64,000 bases of DNA from Williamsia limnetica (GTDB lineage Bacteria > Actinomycetota > Actinomycetes > Mycobacteriales > Mycobacteriaceae), in the NCBI RefSeq assembly GCF_003217475.1, contig NZ_QJSP01000008.1:1-64000 (forward strand), read 5' to 3'. How positions within the stretch are numbered: position 1 is the stretch's first letter; every line of letters starts with the position of its first letter. This document shows positions 53,600 through 62,367 of this stretch, piece by piece. Both the position numbers and the translations under genes were made by a program. The notes beneath the pieces were generated by a model. The model was not told where the DNA came from, ran no database searches, and was given only the letters and a program-made list of their open reading frames with translations.

Positions 53600-53613
53600 C
53601 AGCGAGGAGATCC

Positions 53614-54033
53614 ATGAGCGACATCACTTTTGCGGTGGCCGTCGGTGACACACTGCCGCCCTTCGTACGGACGACCGGACTCGCCAACTGGAACCGGTTC
53701 GCCGCGGTCAACGACGAGTTCATCGACATCCACATGGACGACGACGCCGGCCGAGACGCCGGGTACGAGTCCGCCTTCGGCATGGGGACACTGCTGTGGT
53801 CGTACCTGCACAACGTCGTGCGGGACTGGCTCGGCGAACACGGCCGCATCTCCGAGATCAACTGCCAGTTCCGGGCGCCCAACACCAAGGGATTGACCCT
53901 CTCTGCGCACGGCAGGGTCACAGCCGTGGCCGGCGGCGTCGTGCAACTCGACGTGTGGATCGAAGACCAGCACGGCAACACCCTCACCCCGGGCAGCGCA
54001 ACAGTCCAACTGACCGGCGGCGATGTCACATGA
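53614..54033 (+). CDS. MaoC-family dehydratase, likely partner of the preceding half
   Basis: A 139-residue hotdog protein. LANWNRFAAVNDEFIDIHMDDD contains the Asp/His hydratase pattern, followed by FGMGTLLWSYLHN and a RAPNTKGLTLSAHGRV strand region. The first gene supplies the non-catalytic half and this one the catalytic residues, judging from known heteromeric MaoC hydratases. ATG at 53614 after GAGGAG; its stop overlaps the next ATG. Confidence 0.86.
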   Translation: MSDITFAVAVGDTLPPFVRTTGLANWNRFAAVNDEFIDIHMDDDAGRDAGYESAFGMGTLLWSYLHNVVRDWLGEHGRISEINCQFRAPNTKGLTLSAHGRVTAVAGGVVQLDVWIEDQHGNTLTPGSATVQLTGGDVT

Positions 54034-54935
54034 CGCTCGGCAAGATCTTTCACCTCGTCCACATGACCGGCGATCTCCCTTCGCTGGAGACCTGGTACGA
54101 CGACGTCTTCGGCGTACGCCGAGGATGGCTCGACCACCACTACGCACAATCCGAACAGCGTGACGCGTCTCTGGTGACGCTCGCCGACGTCGTCATCGAA
54201 CCGCTGGCCCCCGCTTTCGCGGTCGACGGATGGGATCGCTACCCCCTGGGCCGGTTCTACAACCGCTTCGGCAACCACTGGCACTCCATCGCCTGGTACT
54301 GCGAGGACGCGCTCCCCTACTGGGAATTGATGCGGGAGAACGGAATCCGGGTATTCGGGCCGGCAGGCGGACAGTCAGATGAACCACCACCCGCCGGAAG
54401 CCCGGTCTTCACACATCCGAAGGACACGATCACGCAAATCCAGTTCGATCCACCGCGGGAGAGCCGGAGCCGTGATCCGCGGTTGCACCCCGATTACGAC
54501 CCACTCTGGTGGCTCACCAATCACCCACTCGGACTGTATGGCCTCTCGTACACCACAGTGCTCACGAAAGATCTGGAGCGCGGCGAGCACATATTCGCCG
54601 GCGTTCTCGGCGGTGACGTCATCGAACGGTCGACGTCGGGGCTCACCGGCACCCAAGATGTCTACGTCCGGCTCGGCGAATCCGTTGTCCAGCTGTCCAC
54701 ACCGACAGGCAACGACGGCATCGCGGCCGATGACCTCGCGGCTTCCGGCGAGATCCACCATGCCGTCTGCTTCCGGGTCGCCGACCTCGACCGTACCGAG
54801 AAATACCTGGCGTCCAAGGGCATCACGACCTCGGCCCGGGACGACGACACCATCCTCAGCGCGCCCGAAACGACACACGGGGTCCCATTCCGTTGGACGA
54901 CCCGCGTGATCCCGGGAGGGACCTTCGACGCATGA
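54030..54935 (+). CDS. VOC-superfamily (glyoxalase/extradiol-type) protein, two domains
   Basis: A 301-residue protein with two VOC modules (about residues 5-140 and 170-290). FHLVHMTGDLPSLETWYDDVFGV opens the first; HWHSIAWYCED and IHHAVCFRVADLD carry the paired His/acid positions. The metal site is partly visible but the reaction (epimerase, dioxygenase or lyase) is not. Coupled to the MaoC gene by ATGA and 55 bp before the thiolase gene. Confidence 0.82.
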   Translation: MTLGKIFHLVHMTGDLPSLETWYDDVFGVRRGWLDHHYAQSEQRDASLVTLADVVIEPLAPAFAVDGWDRYPLGRFYNRFGNHWHSIAWYCEDALPYWELMRENGIRVFGPAGGQSDEPPPAGSPVFTHPKDTITQIQFDPPRESRSRDPRLHPDYDPLWWLTNHPLGLYGLSYTTVLTKDLERGEHIFAGVLGGDVIERSTSGLTGTQDVYVRLGESVVQLSTPTGNDGIAADDLAASGEIHHAVCFRVADLDRTEKYLASKGITTSARDDDTILSAPETTHGVPFRWTTRVIPGGTFDA

Positions 54936-54990
54936 CGACCCCGATCAGCAGGCAGCACAAGCAGTCCACCACCACCGAAAGAGGAAACCG

Positions 54991-56157
54991 ATGACCGAAA
55001 CAGTAATCGTCGATGCCGTTCGCACCCCGATCGCCACCGCACGCAAAGGCACCCTGCGCGACACCTCCGCCGAGATCCTCGCCACCCACATCCTGGCCGA
55101 GGCGATTCGCCGATCGGGCTTGCCGCCGGAGTCGATCGACGACGTCATCTTCGCCGAGTCACACTACGGCGGAGGCGATCTGGCACGCTACGCAGCGGTC
55201 GCAAATGGCCTCGTCAACGTTCCGGGACAGGCGGTCAACCGCTACTGCGCGGGCAGCCTGACCTCGGTCGCGAACGCCGCCGGGTCCATCACCTCAGGCA
55301 TGGATACCGTGATCATCGCCGGTGGCGTCAACACGAACTCCACCAGCCCACGCCCCGTCTGGCGAGTCATCGGCACCGAGGACACCGAGACCCGGCTCCC
55401 CCCGACGTTCCCCTACCGCGAAGACGCCGCCGATGACACCAGTCTGTCGGTCGGCTGGAACATCGCGCAGAAGTACAACCTCTCTCGGGAGCAGATGGAC
55501 GCGTGGGCCGTCCGCTCGCACGAGCGGGCAGTCGCCGCGATCGATTCGGGAGTCTTCGACGACGAGATCGCCCCGATCAAGGTGACGCAGGGTGACGGCA
55601 CCGTGGTCGAGTTCGCTGTCGACGAGCATCCTCGGCGTACCACGACATTGGAGAAAGCCGCTCAGGTCAAGCCGATCCATCCGGAGATCGAGGGATTCTC
55701 GATCACTGCCGCCAACGCCAGCGGCGCCAATGACGCAGCTGCCGCGCTGACCCTGACCACTGCCGAGAACGCGTCCGCCCACGGACTGACCTCACTCGGA
55801 ACCGTCAAAGCCTGGGCGTCGGTCGGCGTCGACCCCAAGTTCACCGGCGACGGTAGCCTCATCGTCATCCACAAGCTGCTCGAGCGCGCCGGCCTCACGC
55901 CATCCGACATCAACCTGTGGGAGATCAACGAGGCCTTTGCCTCGGTGCCCGTCTCCGTCTGCCAGGAACTCGGACTCGACGAGAACGCGGTCAACATCTA
56001 TGGCAGCGGCTGCAGCCTCGGCCATCCGATCGCGGCGAGTGGCGCCCGCATGCTGACCACGCTCGCACACGAATTACACCGTCGCGGAGGCGGAATCGGC
56101 GTCGCCGCGATGTGTGCCGGTGGTGGCCAGGGCGGCGCCGTCCTCGTGCAGGTCTGA
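54991..56157 (+). CDS. Acetyl-CoA acyltransferase (thiolase)
   Basis: A 388-residue degradative thiolase. Nucleophile Cys86 in NRYCAGSLTS, GSITSGMD after it, NEAFASVPV and the C-terminal GSGCSLGHPIAASGARM with the second Cys and catalytic His are all in place. It would cleave 3-ketoacyl-CoA with CoA, the last step after the MaoC hydratase and a dehydrogenase. ATG at 54991 after AAAGAGG. Confidence 0.94.
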   Translation: MTETVIVDAVRTPIATARKGTLRDTSAEILATHILAEAIRRSGLPPESIDDVIFAESHYGGGDLARYAAVANGLVNVPGQAVNRYCAGSLTSVANAAGSITSGMDTVIIAGGVNTNSTSPRPVWRVIGTEDTETRLPPTFPYREDAADDTSLSVGWNIAQKYNLSREQMDAWAVRSHERAVAAIDSGVFDDEIAPIKVTQGDGTVVEFAVDEHPRRTTTLEKAAQVKPIHPEIEGFSITAANASGANDAAAALTLTTAENASAHGLTSLGTVKAWASVGVDPKFTGDGSLIVIHKLLERAGLTPSDINLWEINEAFASVPVSVCQELGLDENAVNIYGSGCSLGHPIAASGARMLTTLAHELHRRGGGIGVAAMCAGGGQGGAVLVQV

Positions 56158-56187
56158 GACGAGTAGGTCTATCGGAGGGAAGAGAAA

Positions 56188-56517
56188 ATGTCCGCAGCAG
56201 TCTTGTTCGCCTGGTCCAGTCCCACCTCGCAAGAGACCGACGCAGAGTTCAACCAGTGGTACGACACGGTCCATGCACCGCAGGTCAAGGAAGCGATCGG
56301 CACTGAGGTGCGCTTGAACCGCTACCTGCTCAGCGAGCCGAACGCTGACAACGCCGCCACCGTCCCCCGCTATCTCGCCGTATACGAGTTCAGCGACACC
56401 GATGTCGCCACAGCACACGCTGCTCTGATGGGGGCCTTCAAGGGCCGCAAGTTCGACATGTCGCCCACCATCGACTCGAAGGCAGGGAGCATGCAGTGGT
56501 ATACGCCAGTGCAGTGA
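56188..56517 (+). CDS. EthD/dimeric alpha-beta-barrel-like small protein
   Basis: A 109-residue protein with the pattern EFNQWYDTVHAPQVKEAIG followed by YLAVYEFSD and a final strand QWYTPV, typical of dimeric ferredoxin-like (EthD/DUF4286-type) proteins. Such proteins often accompany oxygenase or hydroxylated-intermediate steps. It lies between the thiolase and the DoxX gene, all on one strand. Catalysis not assignable. Confidence 0.75.
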   Translation: MSAAVLFAWSSPTSQETDAEFNQWYDTVHAPQVKEAIGTEVRLNRYLLSEPNADNAATVPRYLAVYEFSDTDVATAHAALMGAFKGRKFDMSPTIDSKAGSMQWYTPVQ

Positions 56518-56562
56518 ATTTGCCTGCCCCCTTGCGGATCAATACAGGAAAGAGCCGATGAG

Positions 56563-57078
56563 ATGACACGCCTGCTCGACAGAACACACACCGACAACAC
56601 AGCGGTGCAATTGCTGCTCCGCGCCGCCGTCGGCGGAACGATGATCGCCCACGGCGTCAAACACGGGCGGAGTATCAACGGTACTGCCGGGTGGTTCGGC
56701 TCGATCGGCTTCACCCAGCCCAAACTGCAGGCTCAGGCGTCGGCTGTGGTCGAGGTCGGCGCAGGCGCTGCCATCGTCGCCGGCGCAGGCACCCCAGTGG
56801 CCGCTGCCGCCGTGGTGGGAACAATGGCGGTTGCCGCGAAGTCGGTGCATCTGCCCAACGGCTTCTTCATCACCTCAGAAGGCTGGGAGTACGTCACCAA
56901 CCTCGGGGTTGCCGCCGTGGCACTGGCGTCGATGGGTCCGGGCAAGTTCAGCGTCGACCGGGCACTCGGCCTGGACAGCAAGATCACCGGTGGCAGGGCA
57001 GCAGCCCTGGCCGCCGGCCTCGGTCTCGCTGCCGCAGGAGCGCAGCTGGCAATGTTCCATCGGCCCGAAAACAAGTGA
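56563..57078 (+). CDS. DoxX-family membrane protein
   Basis: A 171-residue hydrophobic protein with about four membrane segments. The opening LLLRAAVGGTMIAHGVKHGR and the GWFGSIGFTQPKLQAQASAVVEV region match DoxX-like proteins. A near-copy of its end forms the first 113 bases of this window. Function of the family is unclear; a role in electron transfer or oxidative-stress membrane complexes has been proposed. Last gene of the 53102 operon. Confidence 0.82.
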   Translation: MTRLLDRTHTDNTAVQLLLRAAVGGTMIAHGVKHGRSINGTAGWFGSIGFTQPKLQAQASAVVEVGAGAAIVAGAGTPVAAAAVVGTMAVAAKSVHLPNGFFITSEGWEYVTNLGVAAVALASMGPGKFSVDRALGLDSKITGGRAAALAAGLGLAAAGAQLAMFHRPENK

Positions 57079-57116
57079 TCACGGGGTGATTCGGTAGCTT
57101 TTTGCCGCCTCTGACT

Positions 57117-57150
57117 CATGGGGACTACTGCATCTGCAGTAGTCCCCATG
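57117..57150. terminator. Perfect 34-bp palindrome after the DoxX gene
   Basis: 16-bp arms CATGGGGACTACTGCA and TGCAGTAGTCCCCATG around TC. It starts 39 bp after the DoxX stop and ends 95 bp before the MMPL start. Best read as a terminator; with only 2 unpaired bases the top of the stem would open. No T-tract. Confidence 0.68.
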
Positions 57151-57245
57151 ACTGCGTCAGGCCGATTACACAGCACGAGTTGCGATGGATCCTGGTTGAA
57201 GCGTCGAACTCTCGGCGTCTCTCGTGTGCACCGAAAGGCCAGCCC

Positions 57246-59414
57246 TTGTCATCACTCGCCCACTGGTGCTTGCGGCGGCGCACTGTCGTCGTCACAGCCT
57301 GGATTGCCCTGCTCATCGGACTCGCTGCCGCGGTCGTGAGCGCCGGCACCGGATTCACCGACACCACCAACGTCCCCGACAGCGATTCCGCCACCGGCTA
57401 CAGCCTCATCGCCCGGGCAGGCGGCCCACAGGCGGCAGCACTGAGTGCCGACAGCGGCACCATCGCATGGCAGACCACGGGCGTCTCGATCGACGACCCT
57501 TCTGTGAAACAGCAGGTGTCGACAGCCCTCGCCGACATCGCCGCCCTACCCGACGTCATAGGCGTCAGCAGCCCGTACAGCGACATGGGTGGCGAACAGG
57601 TGGATTCAACGACCAACACCGCCTTCGCCACCGTCGATTTCATCAAGGACTCGGACACGGACGCCGCCTCGGACATCGCGAAAGACCTGCAGACGTCCAC
57701 CATTGACGTCCAAATGGGCGGGGACGCCTTCAGCGTGCAGCCCGGTGGCGGCTCGCACATCACCGAGGTGATCGGCATCGTCGCCGCGTTCGCCCTGCTG
57801 CTCCTGGTCTTCCGTTCGGTCTGGGCCGCGCTGTTGCCCATCCTGACCGGCATCATGGGCGTCGGAACCTCCCTGCTTGCTGTCATGCTCATCTCGCACG
57901 TACTCGACATGTCCGCCACCTCACTGACGATGGGCGCACTCATCGGGCTTGGTGTCGGAATCGACTACGCGCTCTTCATCGTTCACCGTCATCGCACAGC
58001 GCTCATGAATGGGCACTCGGTACGAGATTCGATCGCCCAAGCGGTCGGCACCTCGGGCCGGGCGGTGATCTTCGCGGGCCTGACGGTGGTGATCGCGTTG
58101 CTGGGCATGTTCGTGGTCAACCTGAGCATCCTGACCGGGATGTCCCGCGCCGCAGCTCTGACGGTGCTGTTCACTGTCGCGACCGCAATCACCCTGTTGC
58201 CGGCGCTGTTGGCGATGCTCGGTACCCGCGTGTTGTCCAAGAAGCAGCGGGCCGCCCTGGCAGCAGGCGACACCAATTCGGCCGAGTCGAAAGGGGTCGC
58301 GGCCCGATGGGCTGCGCTTGTCCAGGCGTCACCGGTCAAGTTCGCAGCTCTCGCGGCAGTACTCATCGGAGTAGTGGCGGCGCCGGTCGTCGCGTTGCAG
58401 GTCGGTACCGCCGACTCGAGCAGCGATCCGGCCGGGTCGCCGGGCAACTCCTACCACCAAATGATGGCCGAGGGTTTCGGTGACGGCTTCGACGCCCCCA
58501 TCCTCCTCGTCGCACAGGCGCCCGACGACGCATCGAAGCAGGTCTTCACGGACTACACCCAGACCGTCTCCGGTCTGCCCGACGTCGCCGACGTGGTGGC
58601 CGATCAGCAGAGCGCCGGTTCGGAAATCCTGGTGGCCACCGTGACCCCTGCTTCCAGCGGCCAGCAGGAGGCGACCAACGATCTGGTTGCCGACCTACGC
58701 GCAGGAGCCCCTGAGGGGTTGAACGTCCACGTGACGGGGTCGGTGGCCTCGAACATCGACATGGCCGACGCCCTCATGAGCAAGCTGCCGTTGTACCTCG
58801 GATTGATCGCCCTGCTGGGCTTTCTGTTGCTCGCGATGGCGTTCCGCAGTGTGCTCGTTCCGTTGCTGGGTGCTGTCAGTAACCTGTTCACCATTCTCGT
58901 CGGCCTAGGAGCCATCACCGCCGTCTTCCAGTTCGGCTGGGGCTCAGAGCTTCTAGGAGTCGGCGGCGGTGCACCCATCGAGTACCTGGTACCGGTACTC
59001 ATCGTCGGCGTGATGTTCGGTCTGTCGATGGACTACCAGGTCTTCCTCATCAGCCGGATGCACGAGGAATGGACCACAACCGGCGACAGCCGAGCAGCGG
59101 TACGAGTCGGCGTCGGCGAGACCGGACGGGTGATCGCGGCCGCCGCCACGATCATGCTGTGCGTGTTCGCGTCGTTCGGGTTCAGCGGTGAACGGATCGT
59201 GGCAGCAATCGGGATCGGCATGGCCATCGCGGTTGTGTTGGACGCCTTCGTCATCAGGCTCATCCTCATGCCCGCTCTGATGACCCTGATCGGATCCAAG
59301 GTCTGGTGGTTCCCGTCATGGGCCGAGCGCATCACCCCACGCGTTTCGATTGAGGGCCCCGTGGACACCGGCGCCTCCGACGACCGGTTGCTGGAGTCGG
59401 AAGTTCGCTCCTGA
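57246..59414 (+). CDS. MMPL/RND-family membrane transporter
   Basis: A 722-residue RND-type protein. I choose the TTG at 57246 because GAAAGG lies eight bases upstream and the protein then starts right before LAHWCLRRRTVVVTAW. Two repeats each carry a large outside loop and a helix bundle; the proton-relay Asp-Tyr pairs are in GLGVGIDYALFIVHRHR and LSMDYQVFLISRMHEE. MMPLs export lipids or drugs using proton flow. Followed closely by a two-component system. Confidence 0.9.
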   Translation: MSSLAHWCLRRRTVVVTAWIALLIGLAAAVVSAGTGFTDTTNVPDSDSATGYSLIARAGGPQAAALSADSGTIAWQTTGVSIDDPSVKQQVSTALADIAALPDVIGVSSPYSDMGGEQVDSTTNTAFATVDFIKDSDTDAASDIAKDLQTSTIDVQMGGDAFSVQPGGGSHITEVIGIVAAFALLLLVFRSVWAALLPILTGIMGVGTSLLAVMLISHVLDMSATSLTMGALIGLGVGIDYALFIVHRHRTALMNGHSVRDSIAQAVGTSGRAVIFAGLTVVIALLGMFVVNLSILTGMSRAAALTVLFTVATAITLLPALLAMLGTRVLSKKQRAALAAGDTNSAESKGVAARWAALVQASPVKFAALAAVLIGVVAAPVVALQVGTADSSSDPAGSPGNSYHQMMAEGFGDGFDAPILLVAQAPDDASKQVFTDYTQTVSGLPDVADVVADQQSAGSEILVATVTPASSGQQEATNDLVADLRAGAPEGLNVHVTGSVASNIDMADALMSKLPLYLGLIALLGFLLLAMAFRSVLVPLLGAVSNLFTILVGLGAITAVFQFGWGSELLGVGGGAPIEYLVPVLIVGVMFGLSMDYQVFLISRMHEEWTTTGDSRAAVRVGVGETGRVIAAAATIMLCVFASFGFSGERIVAAIGIGMAIAVVLDAFVIRLILMPALMTLIGSKVWWFPSWAERITPRVSIEGPVDTGASDDRLLESEVRS

Positions 59415-59449
59415 CGATGACGGGTCGAGGTGAGTGGGAGGATCAAGAC

Positions 59450-60634
59450 GTGAACCTCGCAACGATCGTCGACCCGTGGTCGCGAGGACCGAAATGGTTC
59501 CGGCGCACGCGCGGCATCGAGATCGCCACGGTGGTGGTGATCATCTTGGCCGCCGGGGTCGAGTCATGGCGGATCGCCTATGACCATGCTGCTCTCGGCG
59601 GCGGGTACATCGATCTGCTGATCACCCTGGCCGGCATCGCGCTGGCCTGGTATCGCCCCTGGCCCGGCATCATTCTGACGGCCTGCGGCCCATTGGTTGC
59701 CATGAGCCTGGGCTGGGATCCGCTGGTGCCGTGGACCATGGTGGTCTTCGCGACTTTCGTCTTCACACTCCGCGGGCTGCCCGGACTTCCGGTCGGGATA
59801 CTCGTCGCCGCGGCGAACTTCACCGCGGTGGCCGTCTTCAACGACATCGGAGTGACCAACATCTATGCCGCCGTAGCAGCGATCTCCGCGGTGGCCGCGG
59901 CCGCGGCGGGTAGTGCCATCCGCGGGCATCGCCAGTACTGGGACGAACTGGAGAAACGGACGCAGGACGCGGTCAGCAACCGCGAACTCGAAGTCGAACA
60001 TCGCGTGGCCGAGGAACGCCTGCGAATTGCACGCGACCTGCACGACGTCGTCGGTCACGAAGTCGCGGTGATCAGCATGCATCTCGGTGCTGCCGAGATC
60101 CACCTCCCTTTGGGAGCTGATGCCAGTCGCGATGACCTGGCAGCAGCGCGTGTGGGCGTTCAGTCGGTGTTACGCGAGACGCAGAGCATCCTCGCTGTGC
60201 TCCGCGTCGGCTCCGAGGACGACACCCTGTCCCCGGCCGCCGGTTACGCCGGGATCGTCGATCTGGTGGGAACGTTCCGGTCGGCCGGGCTCGTGGTCCG
60301 TGCCGACATCGCGCAGGAGCCGGCGGCGTTGTCCCCCAACGTGAGTACAGCGGCGTACCGAATCGCGCAGGAGGCGCTGACCAACGCGCAACGGCACGGG
60401 ACGGGATCGGTGGACCTACGCATCGAGCTCGACAACGGCTGTGTGACGGTCGAGGTCTCCAATCCGATCGGAGGCGCAGAACCCGGGACTCGCCGAGCCG
60501 GCAGCGGGTACGGATTGGTAGGGATGCGCGAGCGGGCGGCGTCCGCCAACGGCCGGCTCACCATCGACACCATCGACGGATTATTCCGCGTCCGCGCGGT
60601 CCTCGGTCCCGATGCACCAGAGGTTTCGCGATGA
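59450..60634 (+). CDS. Sensor histidine kinase, HisKA_3 (NarL-type) family
   Basis: A 394-residue membrane kinase. GTG at 59450 with GGAGG upstream is preferred; ATG at 59417 would add 11 residues. Four to five short membrane segments (about residues 20-155) are followed by the HisKA_3 site ARDLHDVVGHE, with phospho-acceptor His198, and the ATPase boxes NAQRHG and GSGYGLVGMRER. Its ATG-overlapping partner regulator follows. It may sense membrane or envelope stress and control the adjacent MMPL pump. Confidence 0.92.
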   Translation: MNLATIVDPWSRGPKWFRRTRGIEIATVVVIILAAGVESWRIAYDHAALGGGYIDLLITLAGIALAWYRPWPGIILTACGPLVAMSLGWDPLVPWTMVVFATFVFTLRGLPGLPVGILVAAANFTAVAVFNDIGVTNIYAAVAAISAVAAAAAGSAIRGHRQYWDELEKRTQDAVSNRELEVEHRVAEERLRIARDLHDVVGHEVAVISMHLGAAEIHLPLGADASRDDLAAARVGVQSVLRETQSILAVLRVGSEDDTLSPAAGYAGIVDLVGTFRSAGLVVRADIAQEPAALSPNVSTAAYRIAQEALTNAQRHGTGSVDLRIELDNGCVTVEVSNPIGGAEPGTRRAGSGYGLVGMRERAASANGRLTIDTIDGLFRVRAVLGPDAPEVSR

Positions 60635-61296
60635 TTCGGGTCCTGATCGTCGACGACCAGGAGATGATCCGGGTCGGTCTGCGCACCATCATCGACGCCC
60701 ATCCCGATCTGACTGTGGTCGGAGATGTCAGCGATGGTCTCCAAGCCCTACAGGCCCTCGAGACACTGGCCGCTGACGTCATCCTCATGGACATCAGGAT
60801 GCCCGGTATAGATGGGGTGGAGACCACCAGACGGATCCGCGCAACGCACCGCGGCGACGATCTCCGCATCGTCGTCCTCACCACCTTCGAGCACGACGAC
60901 AACGTGCTGGCGGCACTGCGGGCCGGCGCAAATGGGTTCCTGAGCAAAGGTGTCGGCCCTGGCGATCTTGCTGCCGGCATCATCGAGGTCGCGGCCGGTG
61001 GCGGCGCTCTCTCCGGGGCCGCCGCCGCAGCGCTCATCGGGCACGTCGCGGGGGACCGTGCGCTTCCCATCGATCCCGTCATGGCCGACCGCTTCACCGC
61101 GCTCACCCCGCGCGAGCGCGAGGTGGTGGCGGCCATCGCGGGCGGGCTGGACAACAAAAAGATCGCCGAGCGGATGTTCCTGTCGCCGTTCACGGTCAAG
61201 ACCCATGCCAATCGGGCGATGACCAAGGTCGGAGCGCGGGACCGGGCCCAACTGGTCACGTTCGCCTATCGCGCCGGGGTCTCGCCCACTGCATGA
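60631..61296 (+). CDS. LuxR/NarL-family response regulator
   Basis: A 221-residue response regulator. The receiver domain has VLIVDDQEMIRVGLR and the phospho-acceptor Asp54 in LMDIRMPG; the Thr in VVLTTFEHDD and Lys in FLSKGVGP complete the site. The C-terminal LuxR HTH is LTPREREVVAAIAGGLDNKK. ATG overlaps the kinase stop (ATGA). Target genes unknown, the MMPL operon being the obvious candidate. Confidence 0.95.
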   Translation: MIRVLIVDDQEMIRVGLRTIIDAHPDLTVVGDVSDGLQALQALETLAADVILMDIRMPGIDGVETTRRIRATHRGDDLRIVVLTTFEHDDNVLAALRAGANGFLSKGVGPGDLAAGIIEVAAGGGALSGAAAAALIGHVAGDRALPIDPVMADRFTALTPREREVVAAIAGGLDNKKIAERMFLSPFTVKTHANRAMTKVGARDRAQLVTFAYRAGVSPTA

Positions 61297-61365
61297 CCGG
61301 AACCGCGCGGCAGGCGCACGTTCAACAATGCCCATGCCTACCGGCTCGTGGTCACGCAGTAGTCG

Positions 61366-62229
61366 TCACTGACCGCTCGGGGATCGAGAGAAGTCGACTT
61401 GAACCGCGGCGTTGCTCAGCGCCGTCACGACACTGGTGCCGTACGGCCCCCTGTCGTCATACAGGGTCGCCGTGCCCACCGAGATGCCGTCGGCAGTGAT
61501 GTGACTATCGGCCTCGACCCCGAGGAGCAAACCCTCCGGCAATCGGGAGATCGCCATCGTGACATCGCAGTTGATGTAGCCGATGCCCGCTGTTCCGAGG
61601 TTGGTCACCAGGCTGGCGGACTCGGCGGACTGAACGGCGTGGACGAAAGGCGAGGCCGGTTCACCTGGTACCACAGGCAAACTCGCGCCCCATGCGCGTT
61701 TCCGGTCTGCGTTCTGGTGCTCGGCGATACTTTGAGTCCACCCGGTCCGGTCCGTGTTCAGCCAGGGATGCGTTGATTCGTTGTCGGTCGGCATCCGCTC
61801 CGGAGGGTAGAAGTCCGCGGCCGGAACCCATTCGGCACCCGGCGGAGCACTCGACTTCCTCAGGTACACCACGGTGGCCCGGGCCACCGCCACATCATGC
61901 TGCGTCACCTCCACGTCAGCAAGAACGATCCGGCGACCGGCGCGCAGCTGCCGAGTTCGAAACACGGTGGGCAGGTTCTTGGCCGCCTTGTAGAGATCAA
62001 TGGTGAATCTCGCCGGTACGAAGTCCGGGCCACCGAACTCGAGTTCGAGGGCGCGTGCAGCGGCGCCGCAGATGGCCGGCCCGTTCAGCGTTTCCGAGCT
62101 CCAGGCGCTCGTCGCCCACTCGGTCGGGATCAGTTCTGCGGGATCGGCGCAGGTGGTGAAGAAGCTCAGCGATTCGGTCACCGCTGAGATGGTGCCACCG
62201 AGCGCGGCCGTGACCACCACGTTCTTCAT
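61366..62229 (-). CDS. Thioesterase-family protein (acyl-CoA thioesterase-like)
   Basis: A 287-residue protein with two hotdog-like halves: LNGPAICGAAARALELEFGG and VPARFTIDLYKAAK in the first, CDVTMAISRLPEGLLLGVEAD in the second. The pattern is that of actinobacterial acyl-CoA thioesterase-like proteins, which hydrolyse acyl-CoA to acid and CoA. ATG at 62229, or GTG at 62247; no strong ribosome-binding site favours either. Divergent from the DUF35 gene, with tandem palindromes between. Confidence 0.78.
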   Translation of the reverse strand: MKNVVVTAALGGTISAVTESLSFFTTCADPAELIPTEWATSAWSSETLNGPAICGAAARALELEFGGPDFVPARFTIDLYKAAKNLPTVFRTRQLRAGRRIVLADVEVTQHDVAVARATVVYLRKSSAPPGAEWVPAADFYPPERMPTDNESTHPWLNTDRTGWTQSIAEHQNADRKRAWGASLPVVPGEPASPFVHAVQSAESASLVTNLGTAGIGYINCDVTMAISRLPEGLLLGVEADSHITADGISVGTATLYDDRGPYGTSVVTALSNAAVQVDFSRSPSGQ

Positions 62230-62257
62230 AAGTGTGGGAATCAGCACTTCTCAAAAC

Positions 62258-62294
62258 GAGTATGGCAATATTCGTAGACGAGAATGCAATTTCC
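62258..62294. promoter_or_regulatory. Tandem 15-bp palindromes in the thioesterase/DUF35 divergent promoter
   Basis: GAGTATGGCAATATT (62258-62272) and GAGAATGCAATTTCC (62280-62294), centres 22 bp apart. Both carry the GAGnAT left half. They sit between divergent genes at 62229 and 62368. Confidence 0.62.
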
Positions 62295-62367
62295 GTTTAG
62301 TGTGAGTGGGTGCCCAGCCGTCCGAAGTGGACTCATGCCGGAGGCACCAGACTTTGGAGGACAACTC

